From Alteromonas indica (GTDB lineage Bacteria; Pseudomonadota; Gammaproteobacteria; Enterobacterales; Alteromonadaceae), in assembly GCA_003056425.1 (NCBI GenBank), contig PYVY01000001.1:248001-312000 (forward strand): a DNA stretch of 64,000 nt, in the 5' to 3' direction. The position numbers and the translations under genes are program-made. The number at the start of each line of letters is the position of its first letter. Positions within the stretch are counted from its first letter, which is position 1. Under the pieces are notes generated by a model. That model had not been told where the DNA came from. It saw only the letters and a program-made list of their open reading frames with translations, and ran no database searches. Below, in pieces: positions 56,395 through 64,000 of the stretch.

Positions 56395-57279
56395 ATGAAT
56401 AGTTTGACCTTTCGCTTACTCGAAGTGTTTCAGGAAGTGGTAGATGGCGGCTCTGTAACCGCTGCGTCCAATGCACTGGCCTTATCTCAGCCAACGGTAT
56501 CGCTTCAGCTTAAAAAGTTATCAACCATTGTGGGCTTGCCCCTGCTAGAGCATTTTAACGGTAAAGTGCATATGACCGAAGCGGGGGAAGCAGTGTACCG
56601 CTGTGCCCAGGAGGTTTTGTCGTCTCAAGCCACATTACGTAGCCAGATTCAGGCGCTACAGGGAATGGAAACCGGTTCGTTAAAACTGGCGGCTGTCACC
56701 ACGGCAAAGTACATAGCTCCGCCTTTATTGAGTGCATTCTGTAAAGCCCATCCTAACATCGATGTGCATTTTACGGTGGGTAACCGCGAGCAAATTGCCC
56801 AGCGTTTAAAACAGAACCGGGACGATATTTATATTTTTAGTCAGCCACCGGAAGACCCGATAGTGCAGGCAGAGCCGTTTTTAGATAATAATCTGGTGGT
56901 AATCGCTCCGGGCGACTATACCGGTCCGGACCGGTGTACATTACATGATCTGGTGAATGAGAAATTTCTATTACGGGAACACGGTAGCGGTACGCGTAAA
57001 GCTGTAGATGAATTCTGCACTCGGGCTGGGTTCACTTTTCGTGATCCTATGATTATTGAGAGCAATGAAGCGATACGGCTGTCGGTGGCATCCGGGCTAG
57101 GCCTGGCTATTTTATCAGAACACACGCTGGCACAAGTCAGTAGCAACGATATTAAGATACTGCGGGTAGATGGATTCCCGTTAAGTAGTTCGTGGCATGT
57201 CGTCACGCGAAAAAACCGTCCGTTAAGTCTGGCCGCTACGGCTTTTGCCCAGTCACTATTAAACAAAACGCCCGCCTAA
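56395..57279 (+). CDS. LysR family transcriptional regulator
   Basis: 294 residues. N-terminal winged helix-turn-helix (GSVTAASNALALSQPTVSLQLKKL, written here in part) at about residues 18-41, then an effector domain with CbbR/CysB-like features (LLSAFCKAHPNIDVHF, LREHGSGTRKAVDEF, ASGLGLAILSEHTL). The GSGTR segment is typical of regulators that bind small acids or sugar phosphates. No divergent partner is obvious: purE lies upstream but has its own function. The target is unknown. Confidence 0.92.
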   Translation: MNSLTFRLLEVFQEVVDGGSVTAASNALALSQPTVSLQLKKLSTIVGLPLLEHFNGKVHMTEAGEAVYRCAQEVLSSQATLRSQIQALQGMETGSLKLAAVTTAKYIAPPLLSAFCKAHPNIDVHFTVGNREQIAQRLKQNRDDIYIFSQPPEDPIVQAEPFLDNNLVVIAPGDYTGPDRCTLHDLVNEKFLLREHGSGTRKAVDEFCTRAGFTFRDPMIIESNEAIRLSVASGLGLAILSEHTLAQVSSNDIKILRVDGFPLSSSWHVVTRKNRPLSLAATAFAQSLLNKTPA

Positions 57280-57385
57280 AGTGCAGTATAAACCGCAATT
57301 TCGGGGCTAAACGAAGTGAAATGCCCCTTTACCGCTTAGCACACGCCCTGCCCCGGTAACGACAACCCGATCATTATCTACCGTA

Positions 57386-57407
57386 CGCGGCGAGATTTCT
57401 CGCCGCG
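57386..57407. terminator. Strong hairpin between convergent LysR and M20 genes
   Basis: A 9-10-bp stem (CGCGGCGAGA / TCTCGCCGCG) with a very short loop in the convergent gap. Neither strand has a T-tract, so it may be Rho-assisted or act as an mRNA-end stabiliser. Confidence 0.45.
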
Positions 57408-57418
57408 GCCCTGAAGGT

Positions 57419-58714
57419 TTAGCGTTTAGCGCTGTTCATATAGTCAAGCGTCATATTGGTCAGCAATTCCACGCCCAGTTTCATCCCTTTATCGTCGACA
57501 AAGAATTCCGGCGTGTGGTGGGCTGGCGAGTCTTTTTCAGAAACATCCAGCGGCTTGCCGCCTAACCATAAAAACAACCCGGGAACCTGCTCCTGATAAA
57601 ACGAGAAATCCTCGGCGCCGGTTACCGGATTAGACAACAGTACGTTGTCTTTGCCCGCCGTACGATTAAGTGTGGGCAGCATTTGGGCCGTTAACTGAGG
57701 ATCGTTATAGGTAATCGGGTAGCTATAGTCCAGCGGTAAGGTAAGCTCAGCCTGCGCGCCCATACTCATCGCAATACCCTTAACTTTCCGTTGCATCGCT
57801 TCATACACATGCTCTCGGGCGTCTTTATCCAACGTGCGTATAGTACCGATGAGCTCCACTTCATTAGGAATGATATTAGAGCGGTTACCGCCATGGATTG
57901 ACCCTACAGAAACCACGGCAGCTGCATCAATTAATTTTAGCTCCCGGCTGACAATGGTCTGTAATGACATTACCATTTGCGCGGCGGTGACAATGGGGTC
58001 CACACTTTTCCAGGGGTATGCGCCATGGGCTTGCTTACCTTTAATGACTATTTTAAAGGGATCAACTGCTGCCATGCTGCCTTTAGGAGTGTAACGCACC
58101 TTACCTATATCAGTATTAGCATTGATGTGGAGGCCAAAAATAACATCCACATCGGGGTTTTTCAGCACCCCCTCTTTGACCATGATTTCAGCCCCACCTT
58201 TTTCTCCCGGCGGCGCCCCTTCTTCAGCGGGCTGAAAGATAAACTTCACTTTTCCATGCAGTTGATCTTTCATTTGGCTCAATACTTTGGCGGTGCCCAT
58301 TAACATTGCCATATGGGTATCGTGGCCACAGGCATGCATTACCGGGACGGTATTGCCGTTGTATTGTGCTGTTTGGGTTGATTTATAGGCAAGTTCGTTT
58401 TGCTCTGGTACGGGTAAGCCATCCATATCAGCACGCAGCGCTATTACCGGGCCTGGCTTACCGCTATCAAGCACCGCCACCACGCCGGTTTTAGCTACCC
58501 CGGTGGTAATTTCCACGTCAAGTGTTTGCAAAAATGATGTGATGTATTTAGCGGTTTCAAACTCACGGTTGGATAATTCCGGGAACTCATGAAAATGATG
58601 ACGCCAGTCGATAACCTGCGGCTCAACCTTGTCGATGAGTGTATTGATATCCTGTGCGGCATGCGCAAATGTGGTGGTTAGCAAACACGCTATACCCAGT
58701 GCTGTGCGTTTCAT
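57419..58714 (-). CDS. Exported M20 family amidohydrolase
   Basis: 431 residues with a signal peptide (LGIACLLTTTFAHA). Metal-binding motifs of the M20D group: HACGHDTHMAMLMG, FQPAEEGAPPGEKGGAE with the catalytic glutamate pair, and GLHINANTDIG. The closest known activities are hippurate hydrolase and N-acyl-L-amino-acid amidohydrolase. It probably releases amino acids from N-acyl compounds in the periplasm. It stands alone. Confidence 0.93.
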   Translation of the reverse strand: MKRTALGIACLLTTTFAHAAQDINTLIDKVEPQVIDWRHHFHEFPELSNREFETAKYITSFLQTLDVEITTGVAKTGVVAVLDSGKPGPVIALRADMDGLPVPEQNELAYKSTQTAQYNGNTVPVMHACGHDTHMAMLMGTAKVLSQMKDQLHGKVKFIFQPAEEGAPPGEKGGAEIMVKEGVLKNPDVDVIFGLHINANTDIGKVRYTPKGSMAAVDPFKIVIKGKQAHGAYPWKSVDPIVTAAQMVMSLQTIVSRELKLIDAAAVVSVGSIHGGNRSNIIPNEVELIGTIRTLDKDAREHVYEAMQRKVKGIAMSMGAQAELTLPLDYSYPITYNDPQLTAQMLPTLNRTAGKDNVLLSNPVTGAEDFSFYQEQVPGLFLWLGGKPLDVSEKDSPAHHTPEFFVDDKGMKLGVELLTNMTLDYMNSAKR

Positions 58715-58842
58715 TGTTGTTCCCTGTGTGTTTTTTTTTACAGTAGCGAATAAATCGTTGTACTAACAGTACTATTCGCTACGGCCAAAGAAAATATAAT
58801 TCGGCACCTTGCACTAACCTTTGCCCAATAACAGGCATAAAA

Positions 58843-58865
58843 AAGGCGCGTTATAAACGCGCCTT
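58843..58865 (-). terminator. Terminator after rho
   Basis: An 8-bp perfect stem (AAGGCGCG / CGCGCCTT) with a 7-base loop. On the minus strand it is followed by TTTTATGC. It starts 23 bases beyond the rho stop. Confidence 0.85.
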
Positions 58866-58887
58866 AGATATGACATTCAACCTGCGG

Positions 58888-60153
58888 TTAGCTTCGCTGC
58901 CGTTTCATCGAATCAAAAAACTCATCATTGGTTTTGGTCATAGAGAGCTTATTGATCAAGAACTCAATGGCGTCCACTTCCGACATTTCATGAACAATTT
59001 TACGCAGGATCCACATTTTTTGCAGTTCTTCCTGGCTGGTCAGCAGCTCTTCACGGCGGGTACCTGAGCGATTAAAATCAATCGCTGGGAATACACGTCT
59101 CTCTGCAATCTTACGATGCAGGTGAAGCTCCATGTTACCGGTACCTTTAAACTCTTCATAGATAACTTCATCCATTTTAGAGCCGGTATCGACCAGGGCG
59201 GTGGCGATAATGGTTAAACTACCACCTTCTTCCACATTCCGTGCAGCCCCAAAAAAGCGCTTAGGCTTGTGCAGTGCATTTGCATCGACACCACCGGTAA
59301 GTACCTTTCCAGAGGAAGGGATAATGGTGTTATAGGCACGTGCCAGACGGGTAATAGAATCAAGCAGGATGATCACATCTTTTTTGTGCTCAACCAGCCG
59401 TTTGGCTTTCTCGATAACCATTTCGGCTACTTGCACATGGCGGCTAGCAGGTTCGTCAAAGGTCGAAGCAACCACTTCACCTTGAACCAAGCGATGCATC
59501 TCGGTAACTTCTTCAGGACGCTCGTCAATCAGTAGAACCATTAATTCGCATTCTGGCTGATTGGCCGCAATCGACTGTGCAATATTTTGCAGCAGTAGGG
59601 TTTTACCAGCTTTTGGCGGTGCTACGATTAGACCACGTTGGCCTTTACCGATTGGCGACGCCAAATCCAGTACCCGTGCGGTGATATCTTCCGTTGACCC
59701 ATTACCACGTTCCATCCGCATACGAGTAGCAGCATGCAGTGGAGTGAGGTTTTCAAACAGGATTTTATTACGGGAGTTTTCAGGCTTGTCGAAGTTAACT
59801 TCGCGGATTTTTAGCAGGGCAAAATAACGCTCACTATCTTTAGGTGGCCTTATTTTCCCGGCAATCGTATCGCCGGTGCGCAGATTAAAACGTCGAATCT
59901 GGCTAGGAGATACATAGATATCATCTGGTCCGGCTAAATAAGACGAGTCGGCCGAGCGTAAAAAGCCAAAGCCATCCTGAAGAATCTCCAGAACACCGTC
60001 GCCGAATATATCTTCACCACTTTTTGCGTGGGTCTTTAGGATAGAAAAGATGATGTCTTGCTTTCTGGCTCGCGCCATATTTTCCAGGCCCATTTCTTCG
60101 GCCAGGGCAACCAATTCATTGATTGGTTTGTTCTTCAATTCAGTTAAATTCAT
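58888..60153 (-). CDS. rho: Transcription termination factor Rho
   Basis: 421 residues, close to the E. coli length of 419. The N-terminal helix bundle ([18 protein letters not shown]), the RNA-binding cold-shock-like domain ([18 protein letters not shown]), the Walker A motif ([13 protein letters not shown]), Walker B ([17 protein letters not shown]) and the Q/R-loop region ([12 protein letters not shown]) are all present. Hexameric Rho ends transcripts in an ATP-dependent way. It follows trxA on the same strand as in E. coli, with a 348-base leader between. Confidence 0.99.
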   Translation of the reverse strand: MNLTELKNKPINELVALAEEMGLENMARARKQDIIFSILKTHAKSGEDIFGDGVLEILQDGFGFLRSADSSYLAGPDDIYVSPSQIRRFNLRTGDTIAGKIRPPKDSERYFALLKIREVNFDKPENSRNKILFENLTPLHAATRMRMERGNGSTEDITARVLDLASPIGKGQRGLIVAPPKAGKTLLLQNIAQSIAANQPECELMVLLIDERPEEVTEMHRLVQGEVVASTFDEPASRHVQVAEMVIEKAKRLVEHKKDVIILLDSITRLARAYNTIIPSSGKVLTGGVDANALHKPKRFFGAARNVEEGGSLTIIATALVDTGSKMDEVIYEEFKGTGNMELHLHRKIAERRVFPAIDFNRSGTRREELLTSQEELQKMWILRKIVHEMSEVDAIEFLINKLSMTKTNDEFFDSMKRQRS

Positions 60154-60501
60154 ACTGGTGGGTCTTTGTGCTTGTGTGCTTGGACTTTGCTTCAGGACTT
60201 CTACGTCACTAACTCGTTATATAGAAAAGGTTATGTACGCCCGGATATGGGTAAGCAGAACGCTGCTCAGATATGAGCTATTTGAACGTTAGCACCTAAA
60301 ATTCATAACGTCCAGTAAATTGACCTTTAATTGTTAAAAAACTTCGCGTTTATAGAACAAAGGACGTAGGACTTAATATTTTATTCGCCGATATGATACT
60401 GCATATTGCAGCATTTAGATGACTATTTTAAAAAAAACTTTAAATTAATTAAAAAACCGGTGCGCAGGGCACCGGTTTAGCGCATAAACAAACCCGTAGA
60501 A
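60154..60501 (-). promoter_or_regulatory. Long rho leader region
   Basis: 348 bases separate the trxA stop from the rho start. In E. coli the comparable leader mediates autoregulation by Rho-dependent attenuation. After the trxA terminator at 60454-60478 the remaining stretch is AT-rich (runs of A and T near 60425-60460), and I find no strong hairpin near the rho start and no clear leader peptide. Confidence 0.45.
60454..60478 (-). terminator. Terminator after trxA
   Basis: A perfect 10-bp stem (AAACCGGTGC / GCACCGGTTT) with a 5-base loop, followed on the minus strand by TTTAATTAATTT. It starts 24 bases after the trxA stop. Confidence 0.88.
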
Positions 60502-60828
60502 TTACAGGTTTTCGTTTAGGAACTCATTTAGCTGAGTTTTAGATAACGCACCCACTTTAGTGGCCGCTACATTGCCGCCTTTGAAAAGTAACAGAGTAGG
60601 AATGCCCCGAATGCCGTATTTAGGCGGTGTTTCATTATTTTCATCGACATTCAACTTACCAACTGTTAACTTGCCTTCAAACTCGGAAGCAACTTCTTCC
60701 AAGATAGGTGCGATCATTTTACAAGGGCCGCACCACTCAGCCCAGAAGTCAACCAGCACAGGACCTTCAGCATTGATTACATCTGCTTCAAATTTGTCGT
60801 CAGTTAACTGGATAATTTTGTCGCTCAT
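60502..60828 (-). CDS. trxA: Thioredoxin 1
   Basis: 108 residues from ATG 60828, which has GGAGA upstream; a longer frame to 60876 is unlikely. [10 protein letters not shown] carries the redox-active cysteine pair and [11 protein letters not shown] the cis-proline. It is the general cytosolic disulfide reductase. It is divergent from rhlB, with about 100 bases between starts. Confidence 0.98.
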   Translation of the reverse strand: MSDKIIQLTDDKFEADVINAEGPVLVDFWAEWCGPCKMIAPILEEVASEFEGKLTVGKLNVDENNETPPKYGIRGIPTLLLFKGGNVAATKVGALSKTQLNEFLNENL

Positions 60829-60929
60829 TCTGTTCTCCATTGTTTGGACTGTCGCTGATTTGTTCAGCCACACCATAAGTGTTATAAGAAACTGTCTTTT
60901 TTAATGCAAGCACCGATAAGCTATAAGCT

Positions 60930-62210
60930 ATGCAAACAACTCATTTAACCGAAACAAATTTTTCCGATCTGCCTATCAATCCAAAAGTGCTTGATGCACT
61001 TAAAGCAGCTAATTTTACCCATTGTACACCGATTCAGGCTCTGGCATTACCCCCCTTACTTGAAGGACTGGATATTGCCGGGCAAGCCCAAACAGGTACA
61101 GGTAAAACTATTGCGTTTTTGGTGGCAACATTTCATTACCTGCTTTCCAATACTCAGGAAAACACCACTACATCAAAAGGCCCAAGAGCAATCATTATGG
61201 CTCCTACCCGCGAACTCGCGGTTCAGATCTATAACGATGCCAAACCTCTCAGCGAACACTCCGGTTTATCGCTTGGTTTGATATATGGGGGTGAAGGATA
61301 TCAAAGTCAACGCGAAGTGCTAGAAGAAGGTGTAGATATCATGATCGGGACCACCGGTCGTATTCTTGATTACTACAAACAAAATATCTTCTCACTGAAC
61401 AATATTCAGGTTGCCGTACTTGATGAAGCCGATCGCATGTTCGATTTGGGCTTTATTAAAGATATCCGCTATCTGTTTAAGCGTATGCCGCCGGCCTCAG
61501 AACGCCTCAGTATGCTGTTTTCTGCCACGTTGAGCTATCGCGTGCAGGAACTGGCTTATGAGCATATGAATAACCCTACCCATGTGCAGGTTGAGCCAGA
61601 AACCAAAACCGCTAAACGGGTTTCTGAAGAACTGTTTTATCCTTCTGATGAAGATAAAATGCGTTTGTTGCTAACCCTAATGGAAGAAGAGTGGCCAGAG
61701 CGGGCGATTGTCTTTGCCAATACCAAGCATACCTGTGAAAAGGTAAATGACTGGCTGGAAAACGATGGTCACCGGGTGGGTCTATTAAGCGGCGATGTAC
61801 CGCAGAAAAAGCGCATGAGTATCTTAGATGACTTTACCAAAGGTCGTTTGGATATTCTGGTAGCCACCGATGTGGCCGCTCGCGGATTGCATATTGATGC
61901 AGTAACCCATGTTTTCAACTATGATTTACCTGATGATGCCGAAGACTACGTACATCGGATTGGCCGAACCGGCCGCGCCGGCAAAAGTGGTATCGCCATC
62001 AGTTTTGCCTGTGAGAAGTATGCACTTAACTTGCCTGCCATTGAGCAGTATATTCAGCATACTATCCCGGTAACAGATTATGATCGGAATGCTTTGCTTG
62101 ATGATGTAACGGCGCCCAAAGCCCGCCCTCGCAAGCGCACGCCAAACGCCCGTAATTCAAACCGACGTGGGCGAGGACGAGGTAAACCGACATCAGCTAA
62201 GAAAAGTTAA
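60930..62210 (+). CDS. rhlB: DEAD-box RNA helicase RhlB
   Basis: 426 residues. The Q-motif ([16 protein letters not shown]), motif I (AQTGTGKT), Ia ([10 protein letters not shown]), II ([13 protein letters not shown]), III (SATLS), and the C-terminal motifs ARGLHID and [10 protein letters not shown] are present, with a basic tail (RRGRGRGK). In E. coli RhlB unwinds RNA in the degradosome with RNase E. Its position beside trxA-rho and gppA is the enterobacterial order. It is followed three bases later by gppA. Confidence 0.97.
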   Translation: MQTTHLTETNFSDLPINPKVLDALKAANFTHCTPIQALALPPLLEGLDIAGQAQTGTGKTIAFLVATFHYLLSNTQENTTTSKGPRAIIMAPTRELAVQIYNDAKPLSEHSGLSLGLIYGGEGYQSQREVLEEGVDIMIGTTGRILDYYKQNIFSLNNIQVAVLDEADRMFDLGFIKDIRYLFKRMPPASERLSMLFSATLSYRVQELAYEHMNNPTHVQVEPETKTAKRVSEELFYPSDEDKMRLLLTLMEEEWPERAIVFANTKHTCEKVNDWLENDGHRVGLLSGDVPQKKRMSILDDFTKGRLDILVATDVAARGLHIDAVTHVFNYDLPDDAEDYVHRIGRTGRAGKSGIAISFACEKYALNLPAIEQYIQHTIPVTDYDRNALLDDVTAPKARPRKRTPNARNSNRRGRGRGKPTSAKKS

Positions 62211-62213
62211 TCT

Positions 62214-63725
62214 ATGCAGCCAGAAATCCGACACGATACCCTTGTACATAGTGAGCATTACGCCGCCGTAGATCTGGGTTCAAATAGTTTTCATATGGTC
62301 ATTGTGCACGTTGTGAACGGCAACGTGCAGATTATAGGTAAGGTAAAGCAAAAAGTACGTTTGGCTGCCGGCCTGAATGAAAATCTTGAGTTGGATGAAA
62401 TTAGCATGGAACGTGGCTGGCAATGCTTGCAAACGTTTGCTGAACGGCTGCAGGATATCCCAGCGTCAAATATTCGGGTGGTGGCAACTGCGACCTTACG
62501 CATGGCCGTCAATGCCGAAACCTTCATTCGCAAAGCTGAAACCATTTTAAATCACAAATTAAATGTTATCAGCGGCGAAGAAGAGGCCCGGCAAATTTAC
62601 CTGGGCGTGGCTTATACGTCTGCCAATCAGGGCAATTCGCTGGTGATTGATATCGGGGGCGCCAGTACGGAAATTATCCTCGGTAATGATATGCAGCCTA
62701 TCCATCTGAAAAGTCTGGATATGGGCTGCGTTACCTTTATGGAGCGCTATTTCAAGGGCGGCATTATCAGTGAAGATAATTTTGCCCAGGCCAGCGAACA
62801 GGTTAACCGGCTGATTGACGAGGTAGCAGACGCATTTTTATGTTTTGACTGGCATAATTGTCTGGGGGCTTCCGGTACGCCACAGGCGATTACCGAAATT
62901 CTGGTGGCTCAAGACATCAGTGACGCTATAAAACTGCACTATCTGTACGATCTCAAACAACAATGTATTGCCTGCGGCAGTATCGAAAACCTCGATATAA
63001 AAGGCCTGGAAGATGGCCGTAAAGCTATTTTCCCCAGCGGCCTGGCGATTCTTATCTGTTTATTTGAACGGCTGAATATCCAGGCAATGAATATTTCGGG
63101 CGGCGCTTTGCGCGAAGGTCTGATTTACGGAATGCTGGATAACCTGCAGGAAAATGACCGGCGCAGTCAAACCCTAAATCAGGCCATGCGCCGTTATCAT
63201 ATCGAAAAGTCGCATGCCGATGCAGTGCGAGGATTGGCGCTTAATTTGTGCCATCAACTATGCGCCCAGGCCGCTATTTGCCATTTAGATACGGAAGCTG
63301 TATTGGGCGCCGCCGCGACCCTGCATGAAATTGGTTTGCATATCGAATACAAAAAACACCATGAACATGGTGCCTATATTCTTTCGCATATTGATTTACC
63401 CGGTTACACCCGCTTGCAGCGCGAGGCGATACGCGACCTGGTATTGTCCCATCGTTTGAAAATAGAACCTGCGGTGTTTAACAATTACCACGACGATGTT
63501 CGGCCTATGTTGTTAGCGCTACTGCGTATTTTACGTATTGCCACCGTATTGTGCCTACGTCGTCAAAACAAGCATATTCCAGAGGTAGAGCTTACCGTGA
63601 ATGGTGATAACTGGGATATTCAGTTACCGCCAGGCTGGCTCATTGGCCACCCGCTGATTAATGCAGAGCTGGCGAATGAAAGTTGGCTACAGCATCGGGC
63701 TGGATGGCGGTTAAACTGCCAATAA
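62214..63725 (+). CDS. gppA: Ppx/GppA phosphatase (pppGpp 5'-phosphohydrolase/exopolyphosphatase)
   Basis: 503 residues. The ASKHA-type N-terminal half shows AAVDLGSNSFHMVI, ATATLRMA, ISGEEEARQIYLG and LVIDIGGASTEII with the catalytic glutamate. The C-terminal HD-like half has LHEIGLHIEYKKHHEHGAYI. It converts pppGpp to ppGpp or trims polyphosphate. The location next to rhlB points to GppA. It starts three bases after the rhlB stop, so it is co-transcribed. Confidence 0.95.
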   Translation: MQPEIRHDTLVHSEHYAAVDLGSNSFHMVIVHVVNGNVQIIGKVKQKVRLAAGLNENLELDEISMERGWQCLQTFAERLQDIPASNIRVVATATLRMAVNAETFIRKAETILNHKLNVISGEEEARQIYLGVAYTSANQGNSLVIDIGGASTEIILGNDMQPIHLKSLDMGCVTFMERYFKGGIISEDNFAQASEQVNRLIDEVADAFLCFDWHNCLGASGTPQAITEILVAQDISDAIKLHYLYDLKQQCIACGSIENLDIKGLEDGRKAIFPSGLAILICLFERLNIQAMNISGGALREGLIYGMLDNLQENDRRSQTLNQAMRRYHIEKSHADAVRGLALNLCHQLCAQAAICHLDTEAVLGAAATLHEIGLHIEYKKHHEHGAYILSHIDLPGYTRLQREAIRDLVLSHRLKIEPAVFNNYHDDVRPMLLALLRILRIATVLCLRRQNKHIPEVELTVNGDNWDIQLPPGWLIGHPLINAELANESWLQHRAGWRLNCQ

Positions 63726-63737
63726 CCTGCACTATTA

Positions 63738-63764
63738 AAAATGCCGCGATTATCGCGGCATTTT
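63738..63764. terminator. Bidirectional terminator between gppA and hemB
   Basis: An 8-bp stem (TGCCGCGA / TCGCGGCA) extended by A/T pairs on each side (AAAA / TTTT), giving a T-tract in both directions. It lies between convergent genes. Confidence 0.9.
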
Positions 63765-63786
63765 GCTATCAGGCCAGCGTATAACG

Positions 63787-64000
<214 letters not shown>

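Overview
The window looks like chromosome from a free-living marine or brackish gammaproteobacterium of the Alteromonadales, probably Alteromonadaceae (Alteromonas, Salinimonas or Aestuariibacter-like). The grounds are protein family resemblance and gene order: gppA-rhlB // trxA-rho and purA beside a DUF2065 gene match the enterobacterial order, and the FadA, PurEK and HemB sequences read as gammaproteobacterial. The genus is inference. I see no rRNA, CRISPR array, prophage or intact insertion sequence. There is one tRNA, tRNA-Thr(UGU).

Layout. 1-6.8 kb: the end of fadA, an exported nucleoside-hydrolase-like protein, an FMN reductase, an SDR, a dCache chemoreceptor and a membrane protein. 6.9-8.1 kb: a heavily decayed gene on the minus strand with tandem repeats. 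8.4-13.6 kb: a small membrane protein, then a TonB-dependent receptor followed by two exported phosphatase-superfamily enzymes in one transcription unit. 13.9-24.4 kb: accessory housekeeping genes (PhzF, NYN-domain, DUF805, NRAMP-like transporter, GNAT, GST, VOC, GFA-like), two overlapping LPS-core-type glycosyltransferases, two small membrane proteins and a YitT protein. 24.5 kb: a 25-codon ORF with its own Shine-Dalgarno sequence and terminator, then a ZIP transporter.

25.7-42.2 kb is the most interesting region: a gene set for breaking down and eating peptidoglycan. It holds alanine racemase, an SSS sodium symporter, MurQ etherase, a NamZ-type exo-muramidase (DUF1343), an FAD/Fe-S D-lactate dehydrogenase, an M14 carboxypeptidase, an exported two-domain NagZ, a lipoprotein amidase fused to a catalytically dead serine-hydrolase domain, an NhaC-family transporter and an exported gamma-glutamyltransferase. 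Together these suggest that murein glycan ends are trimmed in the periplasm to GlcNAc and MurNAc, that MurNAc is imported, that its lactyl ether is cut after phosphorylation, and that the released D-lactate is oxidised. No sugar kinase and no regulator is present in the window.

42.2-64 kb is mostly core: aldehyde dehydrogenase, purA, DUF2065, a class V aminotransferase, CnoX/YbbN, an Mpo1-like protein, an S9 peptidase, a redox/copper group (sodC, PQQ-type sugar dehydrogenase, dps, PCuAC), tRNA-Thr, purK-purE, a LysR regulator, an M20 amidohydrolase, rho, trxA, rhlB, gppA and the end of hemB. Several convincing intrinsic terminators separate these units.

All functions come from reading motifs by eye; no database search was run.
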